Source: Naasia sp. SYSU D00057 (lineage in GTDB: Bacteria > Actinomycetota > Actinomycetes > Actinomycetales > Microbacteriaceae). From it: a stretch of DNA of 64,000 nucleotides. The position numbers and the translations under genes were made by a program. The notes beneath the pieces were generated by a model, which saw nothing but the letters and a program-made list of their open reading frames with translations, was not told the DNA's origin and did not search any database. The DNA lies in contig NZ_JAFMSZ010000002.1 of NCBI RefSeq assembly GCF_017916505.1, forward strand, positions 496,001 through 560,000, written 5' to 3'. This document shows, one piece after another, positions 32,241 through 40,684 of the stretch (positions are counted from its first letter, which is position 1; each line of letters begins with the position of its first letter).

Positions 32241-33983
32241 TCACCGCCGCCGGTTCGCCAGCAGGCCCCCGAAGACAGCGTGGACGAGCGGCAGGACGGA
32301 GACCGCGATGAGCGCCGTCCCGGGAACCTCATCCGTGCCGCGCAGCAGCACGCCGGCGATCAGGAACCCGGCGAAGAGGACGGCGGACACCACCCGCCCC
32401 ACGGCGCGCTCGACCCGCCGCACACTCCGGTCGACGCGCGGGACCTCCACCTCGAGCTCGCCGTCGTCGATCCGGGTGAGGAGGTCGTCGACTCGGCGCG
32501 GGAGCCGCGCGGCGAGCTGCACGGTCGACACGGCCTCGCTCGCGACCGTGCCGAGGAGGCCGCCCCGCTCCTCGCGGAGGAGCCGATCCGCGTAGGGCTC
32601 GACGGCGTCCCAGATGTTGAAATCCGGGTCGAGGGTGCTGCTGAGTCCGGAGATCAGCGAGACGGCGCGGATGACGAGGAGGAAGTTCTCGGGCAGCTGG
32701 AACGGGAGCGCCCGGATGGTGTCGCCGAACTCGATCGCGAACTCCCGCAGCTCCCGCGGATCGATCGCCTGGAGGTCTCGCACGGCGATCCCGCCGAAGC
32801 GGGCGAACAGCGCCGACATCGTGCGCTCGAGCTCGCGCGTGTCGGCCGAGGGCAGCAGCACGCCCAGCTCGCGCATCGTGGCGACGATGCGCCGCCCGTC
32901 CCGAGCCGCCACCGCGATGATGTACTGCCGCAGGCCCTCGCGGAGGCGGTCCGGGATGGCGCCCATCATGCCGAAGTCGACGAACGTGAGCGTCCACTCG
33001 GGCCCGCCCGCAGGGGCGCCGTCGCCGCCGCGCGGCGCGTCGAGCGGGGTGACGAACAGGTTCCCGGGGTGTGCGTCCCCGTGGAAGAACCCCGCGACGA
33101 AGAGCTGGTCGAACATGACCGACGCGAAGACCTGCGCGACCTCGGACGGGTCGATTCCCGCCGATCTCAGCCCGTCGAGGTCGTTGATCTTGATGGCGCT
33201 GACGTCCTCGAGGGTGAGGATCCGCCGGGTCGTCCGCTCCCAGGCGATGCCCGGCACGCGCACCCGCGGGTCGCCGTCAAACTGGCGCGCGAACCGCTCC
33301 GCGTTCCGGGCCTCGTGCAGATAGTCGATCTCGTCGAGGCTCGTCTCCGCGAACTCCTCGGCGAGCGCCGGCAGGTCGACCCGGCGCGAGACGAGCTTCA
33401 CGCGGCTCAGCCAGCCCGCCACCCGGCGCAGGGCGGCGAGGTCGACGTCGACGATCATCCCGATGTCGGGACGCTGCACCTTCAGGACGACGTCGGCGAA
33501 GCCGGTGTCCGCCGCGTCCTCGGGCCGGAGGCGCGCCCGATGGGCCTGGCCCAGCGACGCGGCCGCCATGGGGGTCGCGTCGAAGGCGGCGAACGCCTGC
33601 TCGAGGGGCGTCCCCAGCTCCGCTTCGGCGAGCGCGCGGATCGCCGCGAAGTCCTCCGGCCGGACCTCGTCCTGGAGCCCCTCGAGCTCCCGCGTCACCT
33701 CGGGAGGCAGCACGTCGAGCCGGGAGGAGAGGAACTGCCCCACCTTGATCATCAGTCCGCCGAGGCTCGTCGCCAGCGCGAAGTAGTGGCGGGCCATCCG
33801 CTGCCATCGGCGGGTGCGGCCGCGGGCGCCGAGCCGGGCGAGCCCGAATCGCGGCAGGACGAGCTCGAACCACCAGTTCTCGACCATGTACCGGGCGGCG
33901 AAGCGGAGGATGCGGCGGTAGCGCGCGCGGCCGCGCCGGTCGAACGCCACCGGGGCGTCCCGGCGTCGCTCAGCGTCCGGCAC
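32241..33983 (-). CDS. AarF/UbiB-family ABC1 atypical kinase
   Basis: The 580-residue protein has the ABC1 kinase-like fold: the KxGQ motif in LMIKVGQFLSSR, the Ala-rich nucleotide loop in PMAAASLGQAHRA, the catalytic HGDAHPGNLFV and the metal-binding VDFGMMG. Two hydrophobic segments near the C-terminus (about 530-575) anchor it to the membrane. Family members support quinone or other lipid metabolism; the substrate here is unknown. The GTG at 33983 is chosen because it sits just after the padR stop. An internal ATG (MVENWWF) would lose only the basic N-terminal region. Confidence 0.88.
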   Translation of the reverse strand: MPDAERRRDAPVAFDRRGRARYRRILRFAARYMVENWWFELVLPRFGLARLGARGRTRRWQRMARHYFALATSLGGLMIKVGQFLSSRLDVLPPEVTRELEGLQDEVRPEDFAAIRALAEAELGTPLEQAFAAFDATPMAAASLGQAHRARLRPEDAADTGFADVVLKVQRPDIGMIVDVDLAALRRVAGWLSRVKLVSRRVDLPALAEEFAETSLDEIDYLHEARNAERFARQFDGDPRVRVPGIAWERTTRRILTLEDVSAIKINDLDGLRSAGIDPSEVAQVFASVMFDQLFVAGFFHGDAHPGNLFVTPLDAPRGGDGAPAGGPEWTLTFVDFGMMGAIPDRLREGLRQYIIAVAARDGRRIVATMRELGVLLPSADTRELERTMSALFARFGGIAVRDLQAIDPRELREFAIEFGDTIRALPFQLPENFLLVIRAVSLISGLSSTLDPDFNIWDAVEPYADRLLREERGGLLGTVASEAVSTVQLAARLPRRVDDLLTRIDDGELEVEVPRVDRSVRRVERAVGRVVSAVLFAGFLIAGVLLRGTDEVPGTALIAVSVLPLVHAVFGGLLANRRR

Positions 33984-33988
33984 GCCGG

Positions 33989-34543
33989 TCAGTCTCGGGC
34001 GAGGATCGAGTAGAGCTTGCGCCGCGCCTCGTCGAGCGCCTCGACGGCTTCCGCGATCTGCTCCGCGGACCCGTTCTGGGCGACCTGAGCGGCGGCCTGG
34101 GCCAGCTTGGCGCCCGCCCTCGGCAGCGATCCCCGACGGCCGGGCTCGGACTCGAAAGCGCTCGAGCCGCTCGCCGCTGCCTGCGCCTCCGCGCGCCCGA
34201 GGTCGGTGAGGGAGTAGACCTTCCTGCCGCCCGCGTCCTGCGCGACGACGAGCCCCTCGTCGGCGAGCAGCTGCAGCGTCGGGTACACCTCGCCCGGCGT
34301 CGGCGACCACGCACCGGCGCTGCGCTCCTCGATCGCGCGGAGAACGGCGTAACCGTGTCCCGGCGCGGCGGCCAGCACCTCGAGGATCGCGCTCCGCAGG
34401 TCGCGCCCGCCTCCGCGACCGGCGACGCGCTCCTCGACGCTCTCGCGCAGCTGCTCGAGACGGTCCCACCATGCGGCGTTCGTCCGTGGCGAGCCGGGCC
34501 GACGCCCGGCGCCGAAGGGCCTGCTCGTGTACGACCCGCTCAT
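33989..34543 (-). CDS. PadR-family transcriptional regulator
   Basis: The 184-residue protein has the PadR winged helix at residues ~45-115. Motifs are LRSAILEVLAAAPGHGYAVLRAIEERS, WSPTPGEVYPTLQLLADEGLV and the wing GGRKVYSLTDLG. A helical dimerisation part ends in a Glu/Ala-rich coiled coil. AGGAGG lies five bases before the ATG. It is immediately upstream of, and probably cotranscribed with, the AarF gene, and is divergent from the spermidine-synthase-like gene, so those are its likely targets. Confidence 0.9.
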   Translation of the reverse strand: MSGSYTSRPFGAGRRPGSPRTNAAWWDRLEQLRESVEERVAGRGGGRDLRSAILEVLAAAPGHGYAVLRAIEERSAGAWSPTPGEVYPTLQLLADEGLVVAQDAGGRKVYSLTDLGRAEAQAAASGSSAFESEPGRRGSLPRAGAKLAQAAAQVAQNGSAEQIAEAVEALDEARRKLYSILARD

Positions 34544-34670
34544 GGCGTCCTCCTGGGGTGCTGTCCGGGTGCACCCTACCGACCGCAGCTTCGGGGAAGG
34601 TGGGGCGTCCGCTGTGGCCGGGACGAGGCGGGGCGCCACCGCAGCCGCAGCCGCGTGACAGGATGCCGGA

Positions 34671-35534
34671 GTGAAGCCGGAGCCCGAACCCGAAGCAACG
34701 CTGTCCAACGGCATGCGGGCCGTCCTGGAACCCGACCGGTGGCGCCCCGGGTTCGTCAACCTCGTCGTCGACGGCACACCGCAGTCCCAGGTGAACCCGG
34801 ACGATCCGCGCGAGCTCGGCTTCGAGTACATCCAGCGGATCGCCCACGTCATCGACCTGCTGCGGGAGCCGGGCGAGCCCCTCACCGCCGTGCACCTCGG
34901 CGCCGGCGCGCTGACGCTGCCGCGGTATGTGCTCGCGACACGTCCGGGGTCCCGGCAGCAGGTGCTCGAGCTCGAGCCCGCGCTCGTCGACCTCGTCCGT
35001 GAGCATCTCCCGCTGCCCTCCGACTCGGGCATCCGCGTCCGGTACGGAGACGCGCGCGCCGGGCTCGGCAAGCTGCCGCGGGCCCTGACCGGCACGGTCG
35101 ACCTCGTCGTCGTCGACATCTTCAGCGGCTCGCAGATCCCGGCGCACGTGACGAGCGTCGAGTTCTACCGGGAGGTCGCGGCCCTCCTCGCGCCGGGCGG
35201 CGTCATCGCGGTGAACCTCGCCGACGGGCCGGGCCTCGCCTTCGCCCGCGGGCAGGCCGCGACCCTGGGCGCGGCGGTCGCCGAGGTGGCGGCGCTCGCC
35301 GAGACCCAGATCCTCAAGGGGCGGCGCTTCGGCAACATCGTGCTGGTCGGGTCCAACGCCCCGCTCCCCCTCGAGTGGCTGCCGCGGCTGCTCGCCGCGG
35401 GCCCGCACCCCTCGAAGGCGGTCGCCGGCCGGGAGTTGCGGGACTTCATCGCGGGCGCCCCGGTCGTCACGGATGCGGCGGCCAAGCCCTCTCCCCCGCC
35501 GGCGCGCACGTTCCTCGCGGTGGACCGCGACTGA
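34671..35534 (+). CDS. Spermidine-synthase-like methyltransferase-fold protein
   Basis: The 287-residue protein has a Rossmann-type SAM/dcSAM domain. The binding loop is VHLGAGALTLPRYV, the acidic strand end is VLELEPALVDLV, and VDLVVVDIFSGSQIP replaces the D-A-F/Y-D motif of true spermidine synthases. It lacks the full polyamine-binding set, so a propylamine transfer reaction should not be assumed. Many actinobacteria encode such 'fused-synthase-like' orphans. GTG is the start, and it is divergent from padR. Confidence 0.8.
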   Translation: MKPEPEPEATLSNGMRAVLEPDRWRPGFVNLVVDGTPQSQVNPDDPRELGFEYIQRIAHVIDLLREPGEPLTAVHLGAGALTLPRYVLATRPGSRQQVLELEPALVDLVREHLPLPSDSGIRVRYGDARAGLGKLPRALTGTVDLVVVDIFSGSQIPAHVTSVEFYREVAALLAPGGVIAVNLADGPGLAFARGQAATLGAAVAEVAALAETQILKGRRFGNIVLVGSNAPLPLEWLPRLLAAGPHPSKAVAGRELRDFIAGAPVVTDAAAKPSPPPARTFLAVDRD

Positions 35535-35567
35535 CCCCTCCCGCGCAGGCCAGCGCTGGTGGTGACG

Positions 35568-35641
35568 AATCAAGGAGATACCGGCCTTCGAGCCGCGATC
35601 CATGCGGATCGGGACCGGTTCGCGACCGGATCTCCTTGATT
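35568..35641. repeat. Nested palindrome between the methyltransferase-like and PQQ dehydrogenase genes
   Basis: Perfect 12-bp outer arms AATCAAGGAGAT (35568-35579) and its complement (35630-35641) continue with CCGG/CCGG after a one-base bulge. They enclose an inner CGATCC/GGATCG pair. It ends about 30 bases before the next start codon. It could terminate the upstream gene or be a repetitive element. Confidence 0.7.
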
Positions 35642-35670
35642 TGGTGCGGGGTGGGTGGAACGGTACCCCC

Positions 35671-36837
35671 ATGGGTTCGCGACGGAGCGGCGCGGGGACG
35701 GCGCTCCTCGGCGCGCTCCTCGCGGTCGGGCTCGCGGGCTGCACCTCGAGCGGAGGCGGGAGCGTCGGCACGCCCGTTCCCCTGCCGTCGGCGTCGTCGC
35801 CCCCGGCATCGCCGTCCGCAACACCGACCCCTGCGGGGCCGACCGGACCCGTCCAGCCGGCGGGCGAACCGAGCGACGTGGTGACCGGACTCGACGCGCC
35901 ATGGTCGGTGGTGCCGGTCGACGGCTCGATCCTCATCAGCCAGCGGGATGCCGCGAACATCCTCGAGGTGACGGCCGACGGGCAGACGCGGGAGGCGGGC
36001 CGGGTGGACGGCGTCGTGCCGAGCGGCGAGGGCGGACTGCTGGGCCTCACCCTGCTCGAGGAGGACGGCGAGCGCTGGCTGTACGCCTACTTCACCGCCC
36101 AGGACGACAACCGCATCGTGCGGATGCCGCTCACCGGCGGCGCCGGGTCACTGGCGCTCGGCGCGCCGACGGTCGTCCTCTCCGGGCTGCTGAAGGCGGT
36201 CAACCACGATGGCGGGCGCATCGCGTTCGGCCCCGACGGCATGCTGTACGCGACCGTGGGCGACGCCGGGGTGCGCGACTCGGCGCAGGACCCCGCGTCC
36301 CTCAACGGCAAGATCCTCCGGATGACGCCGGAGGGCGGGGTGCCGGACGGCAACCCCTTCGGCGACTCCCTCGTCTGGTCGATGGGTCACCGCAACCCGC
36401 AGGGGATCGCGTGGACGGCGGACGGCGTGCTGTTCGCCGCGGAGTTCGGGCAGAACACGTGGGACGAGCTGAACCGCATCGAGCCGGGGGCGAACTACGG
36501 GTGGCCGGTCGTCGAGGGGACCGGCGACGACGGGCGCTTCGTGAACCCGGTGTACCAGTGGGGGACGGACGAGGCGAGCCCGAGCGGCCTCGCCGTCGCG
36601 GGCGACACCCTGTTCCTCGCGGGGCTCGGCGGTGAGCGGCTCTGGATGATCCAGGGGGCGGCGACCGGCGGCGAGGCGGTCGCCACCGAGTACTTCGGGG
36701 GCGCCTACGGGCGGATCCGGGACGTGCTGCTGGCGCCCGACGACTCGCTCTGGTTCCTCACCAATAACACCGACGGGCGCGGCTCGCCGCGGGAGGGAGA
36801 CGATCGGCTGGTGCGGATCGCGCTGACCCCGGCGTGA
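35671..36837 (+). CDS. PQQ-dependent sugar dehydrogenase, secreted lipoprotein
   Basis: The 388-residue protein has a lipobox signal (LLAVGLAGC, Cys24) and a Ser/Pro/Thr-rich linker. It then has the six-bladed propeller of soluble aldose dehydrogenases. Characteristic pieces are LDAPWSVVPVDGSILISQRD, the GGRIAFGPDGMLYATVGD loop, SMGHRNPQGIAW, and FGQNTWDELNRIEPGANYGWP near the PQQ/calcium site. The family oxidises aldose sugars outside the membrane using PQQ. An upstream in-frame ATG at 35602 lies inside the nested palindrome and was rejected. Confidence 0.9.
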   Translation: MGSRRSGAGTALLGALLAVGLAGCTSSGGGSVGTPVPLPSASSPPASPSATPTPAGPTGPVQPAGEPSDVVTGLDAPWSVVPVDGSILISQRDAANILEVTADGQTREAGRVDGVVPSGEGGLLGLTLLEEDGERWLYAYFTAQDDNRIVRMPLTGGAGSLALGAPTVVLSGLLKAVNHDGGRIAFGPDGMLYATVGDAGVRDSAQDPASLNGKILRMTPEGGVPDGNPFGDSLVWSMGHRNPQGIAWTADGVLFAAEFGQNTWDELNRIEPGANYGWPVVEGTGDDGRFVNPVYQWGTDEASPSGLAVAGDTLFLAGLGGERLWMIQGAATGGEAVATEYFGGAYGRIRDVLLAPDDSLWFLTNNTDGRGSPREGDDRLVRIALTPA

Positions 36838-36910
36838 TCGGCGCGTGCTCCACCCGCCGTCGGAGGCGGGGGTTAGCCTCGGCAGGCGTGCCGGAGTAAG
36901 GGAGGAACCG

Positions 36911-37420
36911 ATGGCGGAACTCGCTCTGGTCCGCGCGCGCGCCGAGGCGCTGCTCGCCGCCCACCTCGGCAGGGGCTGGACCTTCGGCTTCGACGACGCG
37001 AAGAGGCGCGCGGGGCTGTGCAACTACTCGGATCGGAAGATCACGGTGTCGCGCTACCTGGCGGCCCGGTGGACCCTCGCCGAGGTCGACCAGGTGCTGC
37101 TGCACGAGGTGGCGCACGGGCTCGCCGGGCACCGCGCCGGCCATGGGCCGCGCTGGCTGAGCACGGCCCGGAAGCTCGGCTACACCGGCGCCCGCGTGCA
37201 CGACGGGGAGACGGCGCACGAGCTCGCCCCCTGGGTGGGTACGTGCCCGGGCGGGCACACGCACTACCGCTACAAGGCGCCGCAGGCGCCGCTGTCCTGC
37301 CGGCTCTGCGGGCGCGGATTCGACCAGAGCCGCGTCATCACGTGGGCGCGCCGCGAGGTCACGCCGGCGCAGCGCCGGGCCGCGATGCGCGCCGCGGCGG
37401 ACTCCCCGCCCGCCACCTAG
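36911..37420 (+). CDS. SprT-like zinc metalloprotease-domain protein
   Basis: The 169-residue protein has the gluzincin signature LLHEVAHGLAGHRAGHG (catalytic HExxH with a third ligand downstream). SprT-like flanking segments are YSDRKITVSRYLA and HGPRWLSTARKLG. A small zinc-ribbon-like tail follows, with CPGGHTH and CRLCGRGF. GGGAGG is six bases before the ATG. Relatives include the DNA-protein-crosslink protease SPRTN, but the bacterial function is not established. Confidence 0.85.
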   Translation: MAELALVRARAEALLAAHLGRGWTFGFDDAKRRAGLCNYSDRKITVSRYLAARWTLAEVDQVLLHEVAHGLAGHRAGHGPRWLSTARKLGYTGARVHDGETAHELAPWVGTCPGGHTHYRYKAPQAPLSCRLCGRGFDQSRVITWARREVTPAQRRAAMRAAADSPPAT

Positions 37421-37436
37421 AGGCGCCCCGGGGCCA

Positions 37437-37524
37437 GCGCCGAGTGCGCCCTGGAACACCGAGCGCGCCCTGGGCACGGGGTGCACTCGGTGCCACCGGG
37501 TGCACTCGGCGCAGGGCGCGCTCG
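37437..37524. repeat. Four-unit palindromic repeat between convergent genes
   Basis: An 11-bp arm GCGCCGAGTGC (37437-37447) pairs with 37502-37512, and a 13-bp arm CGAGCGCGCCCTG (37460-37472) pairs with 37512-37524. The order is direct unit, direct unit, inverted unit, inverted unit, the same plan as the 14.6-15.2 kb modules but a different sequence. It lies between convergent stop codons and may also terminate transcription. Confidence 0.8.
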
Positions 37525-37543
37525 ACGAAGAGGGATGCGGCCG

Positions 37544-37846
37544 TTACTCGACGACCTGCACTTCCTTCCAGAAGGCGACGTAGCCGGAGAAGTCGGTGCC
37601 GACGCGGTCGAACGCGGTCGGAAGGGGCGTCGGGTAGCTCCAGGCGCGGTCCTGCAGCAGGCCGTCGCCGTCCTTGACGCTGAAGTACTGGCACTCGCCC
37701 TTCCAGGGGCAGAAGTACGGGGTCTTGCTCTCCTCGAGCAGCTCGGAGTTCACGCTCTTCGGCGGGAAGTACCAGTTGCCCTCGATGCGGACGAGCTCGT
37801 CCTCGTGGGCCTCGGCGAGCACGGTGTCGTTCAGCACAGCCTTCAC
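37544..37846 (-). CDS. DUF427 domain protein
   Basis: The 100-residue single-domain protein has typical DUF427 features: the NDTVLAEA start, VRIEGNWYFPP, the TPYFCPWKGECQYF core with two cysteines, and the AWSYPTPLP…VAFW end. It is a small cytoplasmic beta-roll of unknown function. It is divergent from the SRPBCC gene with 89 bases between starts. Confidence 0.92.
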   Translation of the reverse strand: MKAVLNDTVLAEAHEDELVRIEGNWYFPPKSVNSELLEESKTPYFCPWKGECQYFSVKDGDGLLQDRAWSYPTPLPTAFDRVGTDFSGYVAFWKEVQVVE

Positions 37847-37935
37847 GGCGTCTCCTTCGATGGTTGCTTGTCATACCCAACCGACGGAGGGCCACCGGGA
37901 TTCCCCCTCCCAGGGTCGCGTGCGAGACTGCCGCC

Positions 37936-38445
37936 ATGCGGGTACTGCTCAAGCTGGTCCTCGACTGCGAGCCCGAGGCCGCCTGGCGCGCGATCCAGTC
38001 GCCGGCGGTCCTGCGCGAGGTCTACACGCCCCTCATCAGCGTGCGCTCCCTCGAGCCGAAGGGCTTCCCGAACCGCTGGGAGGGCGGCGACCACCCGGTC
38101 GCGATGAAGGCGGCCGGCATCATCCCGCTCGGCGAGCAGGTCATCTCGCTCGAGTTCCCCGAGCGGCGCCACGAAGGCGTGCAGATCATGCGCGACGCCG
38201 GCGCGGGGGTCACCGGCCTCAACCGGCTCTTCACCGAGTGGGACCACCGGATCGCCATCGCGCGCGATCCGAAGGACCCGGGCAAGACCCTGTACCGGGA
38301 GCAGCTGCGCTTCTCCGCCGGCCCGTTCACCGCGGCGGTCTGGCCGGGCCTCTGGGCGCTCTGGCAGTGGCGGTCGGCGCGGCTCAAGCAGCTCGCCCCG
38401 ACCTGGTCCTCCCGGCTCGGCGAGCCGGAATACGACGCCGCCTGA
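37936..38445 (+). CDS. SRPBCC-type (START-like) domain protein
   Basis: The 169-residue protein starts MRVLLKLVLDCEPEAAWRAIQSPAVLREVY, the first strand and helices of the START/Bet v 1 fold, and later has RLFTEWDHRIAI and a C-terminal amphipathic helix rich in Trp. Such domains bind hydrophobic ligands; the ligand here is unknown. The ATG at 37936 is used; an upstream in-frame ATG would lie in the divergent promoter region of the DUF427 gene. Confidence 0.7.
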   Translation: MRVLLKLVLDCEPEAAWRAIQSPAVLREVYTPLISVRSLEPKGFPNRWEGGDHPVAMKAAGIIPLGEQVISLEFPERRHEGVQIMRDAGAGVTGLNRLFTEWDHRIAIARDPKDPGKTLYREQLRFSAGPFTAAVWPGLWALWQWRSARLKQLAPTWSSRLGEPEYDAA

Positions 38446-38621
38446 TACGGTTGCCCCACACGGCGCCCATCTGCGTGCGCCTGCGTCGAAAGAACGCCAC
38501 TCTCTCCGCAGCCTGAACAGGCCGCGTCGAGGATCACATTCTGCCGGCGAACGGATGCGCCTCCCGGCGCACTCGCCAACTGCGGCCGCTCCCGGCCGAT
38601 GCATGCCTGAAAGGCACTGAT

Positions 38622-40028
38622 TTGACCTCCTCCTTCGCTGCGCTCGGCGTCCCCGAGCGCCTCGTCTCCACACTCGCCGAGCAGGGCGTGACCGAGCCGT
38701 TCCCCATCCAGGCCGACACCCTCCGCGACACGCTCGCGGGCCGGGACGTCCTCGGCCGCGGCAAGACCGGCAGCGGCAAGACGCTCGCGTTCTCCATCCC
38801 GCTCGTCGCCCGCCTCGCCGGCTCTCTCGCCGGCGGCAAGCGCCGCCCGGGCCGTCCGACCGGCCTCGTGCTCGCCCCGACCCGCGAGCTGGCCACCCAG
38901 ATCGCGAACGTCCTCGAGCCGCTCGCCCAGCCGTACGGCCTCACGGTGACGACCATCTTCGGCGGCGTCTCCCAGAACCGCCAGGTGTCCGCGCTCAAGG
39001 CCGGCGTCGACATCGTCGTCGCCTGCCCGGGCCGCCTCGAGGACCTCATGAAGCAGCGCTTCCTCACCCTCGACGCCGTCGAGATCACGGTCATCGACGA
39101 GGCGGACCACATGGCCGACCTCGGCTTCCTGCCCGGCGTCACCCGCATCCTGGCGGCGACCCCGGCCGGCGGTCAGCGGCTGCTGTTCTCCGCGACGCTC
39201 GACAACGGCGTGGACAAGCTCGTGAACCGGTTCCTGCACGACCAGGTGCTGCACTCCGTCGACGAGGCGAACTCGCCCGTCGCCGCGATGACGCACCACG
39301 TGCTCGAGGTGGACGGCGCCGAGGCCAAGCGCGACCTCGTCCGCACCCTCGCCTCCGGCAGCGAGCGCCGCGTCCTCTTCCTGCGCACCAAGCACGCCGC
39401 GAAGAAGCTCGCGAAGCAGCTGACCGAGTCGGGCATCCCGGCGGTCGACCTGCACGGCAACCTGTCCCAGGCGGCTCGCGACCGCAACCTCGCCGAGTTC
39501 GGCGCGGGCGACGTGAAGGTGCTCGTCGCGACCGACGTCGCCGCGCGCGGCGTCCACGTCGACGACGTCGATCTCGTCGTGCACGTCGACCCGCCCACCG
39601 AGCACAAGGCGTACCTGCACCGCTCCGGCCGCACCGCGCGCGCCGGCAAGGAGGGCAGCGTCGTCACCGTCGTCCTGCCCGAGCAGCGCCGCGACGTGAA
39701 GGCCCTGCTGCGCAAGGCCGACATCACCGTCGCCGCGTCGTCGGCGACCGACACTATCGCCGAGCTCGTCGGCGTGGTCGCGCCGCACGTCCGCTACGTG
39801 CCGAAGCAGCACGTGCAGCAGCCCGGCACCTCCACCGGTGCGAACGCGCAGCGCAAGCGCGCCGCCCGCGCCGGCGGCTCGGGCCGTCCCGCCGCCGGCG
39901 GCGGCGATCGCCGTCCCGCTCGCGGCGAGTCCGGCCGTCCCGGCCGCACCGAGTCGGGCCGTCCGACGACGGGCATGGCCGTGTCGCGAGGCAACGGCGG
40001 CGGCGGTCGCCGCCGCGGCGGCCGCTGA
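38622..40028 (+). CDS. DEAD-box ATP-dependent RNA helicase
   Basis: The 468-residue helicase has all motifs in order: Q motif FPIQ, I GKTGSGKT, Ia PTRELATQ, Ib CPGRLEDL, II VIDEADH, III SAT, IV VLFLRTKH, V ATDVAARG and VI HRSGRTARAGKEG. The C-terminal ~75 residues are Arg/Gly/Pro-rich, suited to RNA binding. A TTG start is supported by AAAGG eight bases upstream; no better start lies between it and the Q motif. Relatives act in RNA decay and cold adaptation. A 176-base leader precedes it, without a recognised element. Confidence 0.95.
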   Translation: MTSSFAALGVPERLVSTLAEQGVTEPFPIQADTLRDTLAGRDVLGRGKTGSGKTLAFSIPLVARLAGSLAGGKRRPGRPTGLVLAPTRELATQIANVLEPLAQPYGLTVTTIFGGVSQNRQVSALKAGVDIVVACPGRLEDLMKQRFLTLDAVEITVIDEADHMADLGFLPGVTRILAATPAGGQRLLFSATLDNGVDKLVNRFLHDQVLHSVDEANSPVAAMTHHVLEVDGAEAKRDLVRTLASGSERRVLFLRTKHAAKKLAKQLTESGIPAVDLHGNLSQAARDRNLAEFGAGDVKVLVATDVAARGVHVDDVDLVVHVDPPTEHKAYLHRSGRTARAGKEGSVVTVVLPEQRRDVKALLRKADITVAASSATDTIAELVGVVAPHVRYVPKQHVQQPGTSTGANAQRKRAARAGGSGRPAAGGGDRRPARGESGRPGRTESGRPTTGMAVSRGNGGGGRRRGGR

Positions 40029-40036
40029 GCCGGCGC

Positions 40037-40054
40037 CCCGACTGAGCAGTCGGG
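40037..40054. terminator. Convergent terminator hairpin after the RNA helicase
   Basis: CCCGACT (40037-40043) and AGTCGGG (40048-40054) form a 7-bp stem with a GAGC loop, centred between the helicase stop and the convergent NUDIX stop. It probably serves both. Confidence 0.65.
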
Positions 40055-40061
40055 TCGGCCG

Positions 40062-40604
40062 CTACGGCAGCCGGCCCACCGAGGCGAGTGCGGCGCGCAC
40101 CAGCGCGCCGCGCCCGCCCTCCATCTCCGCGGACACCGAGGGGCTCGCCGCCTCCTCCGGAGTCATCCAGGTGAGCTCGAGCGCGTCCTGCCGCGGATCG
40201 CACGTGCCCGTCACGGGCACGACGTAGGCGAGCGCCACCGCGTGCTGCCGCCCGTCGCTGTACTGCCCGAGCGTGGGCGGCGGGAAGTACTCCGGCACCG
40301 AGAACGGCGTCGGGCTCGCCGGCAGCTGCGGGAACGCCATCGGCCCGAGGTCCTTCTCGAGGTGGCGGAAGAGCGCGTCGCGCAGGCTCTCGCCGTACAT
40401 CACGCGGCCCGACACGATCGTGCGGCTGATCTGGCCGTCCGGGTTGACCCGCAGCAGCAGACCCACCTCGGTCACCTGGCCCATCCCGTCGACCCGCACC
40501 GGGACCGCCTCGACGTAGAGCAGCGGCAGGCGCTGGCGGATGACCGCGAGCTCCTCATCGCTCAGCCAGCCGGGGGTCGGGTCGGGCGTGCGGACGAAGC
40601 TCAT
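40062..40604 (-). CDS. NUDIX-fold (DUF4916-type) protein
   Basis: The product is 180 residues from MSFVRTPD (an ATG three codons earlier is also possible). The NUDIX-like helix region is degenerate: GESLRDALFRHLEKDLG replaces the canonical Gx5Ex7REUxEExGU, so hydrolase activity is doubtful. The first part (WLSDEELAVIRQRLPLLYVEAVPV) is characteristic of an actinobacterial group annotated as DUF4916/NUDIX. It is cytoplasmic and of unknown substrate. Confidence 0.78.
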   Translation of the reverse strand: MSFVRTPDPTPGWLSDEELAVIRQRLPLLYVEAVPVRVDGMGQVTEVGLLLRVNPDGQISRTIVSGRVMYGESLRDALFRHLEKDLGPMAFPQLPASPTPFSVPEYFPPPTLGQYSDGRQHAVALAYVVPVTGTCDPRQDALELTWMTPEEAASPSVSAEMEGGRGALVRAALASVGRLP

Positions 40605-40684
40605 ACCCCCCATTCTTACCAGCCGCTCCGGTGCTCCCCGGCAACCCCTGAGCGCCCACAGCGTGCCGATGCGAGGATCGACGG

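Noticed and set aside
32241-36050. One 1269-codon gene covering the AarF protein and everything upstream
   Set aside because: The upper half of the frame overlaps well-supported padR and spermidine-synthase-like genes and translates to low-complexity sequence.
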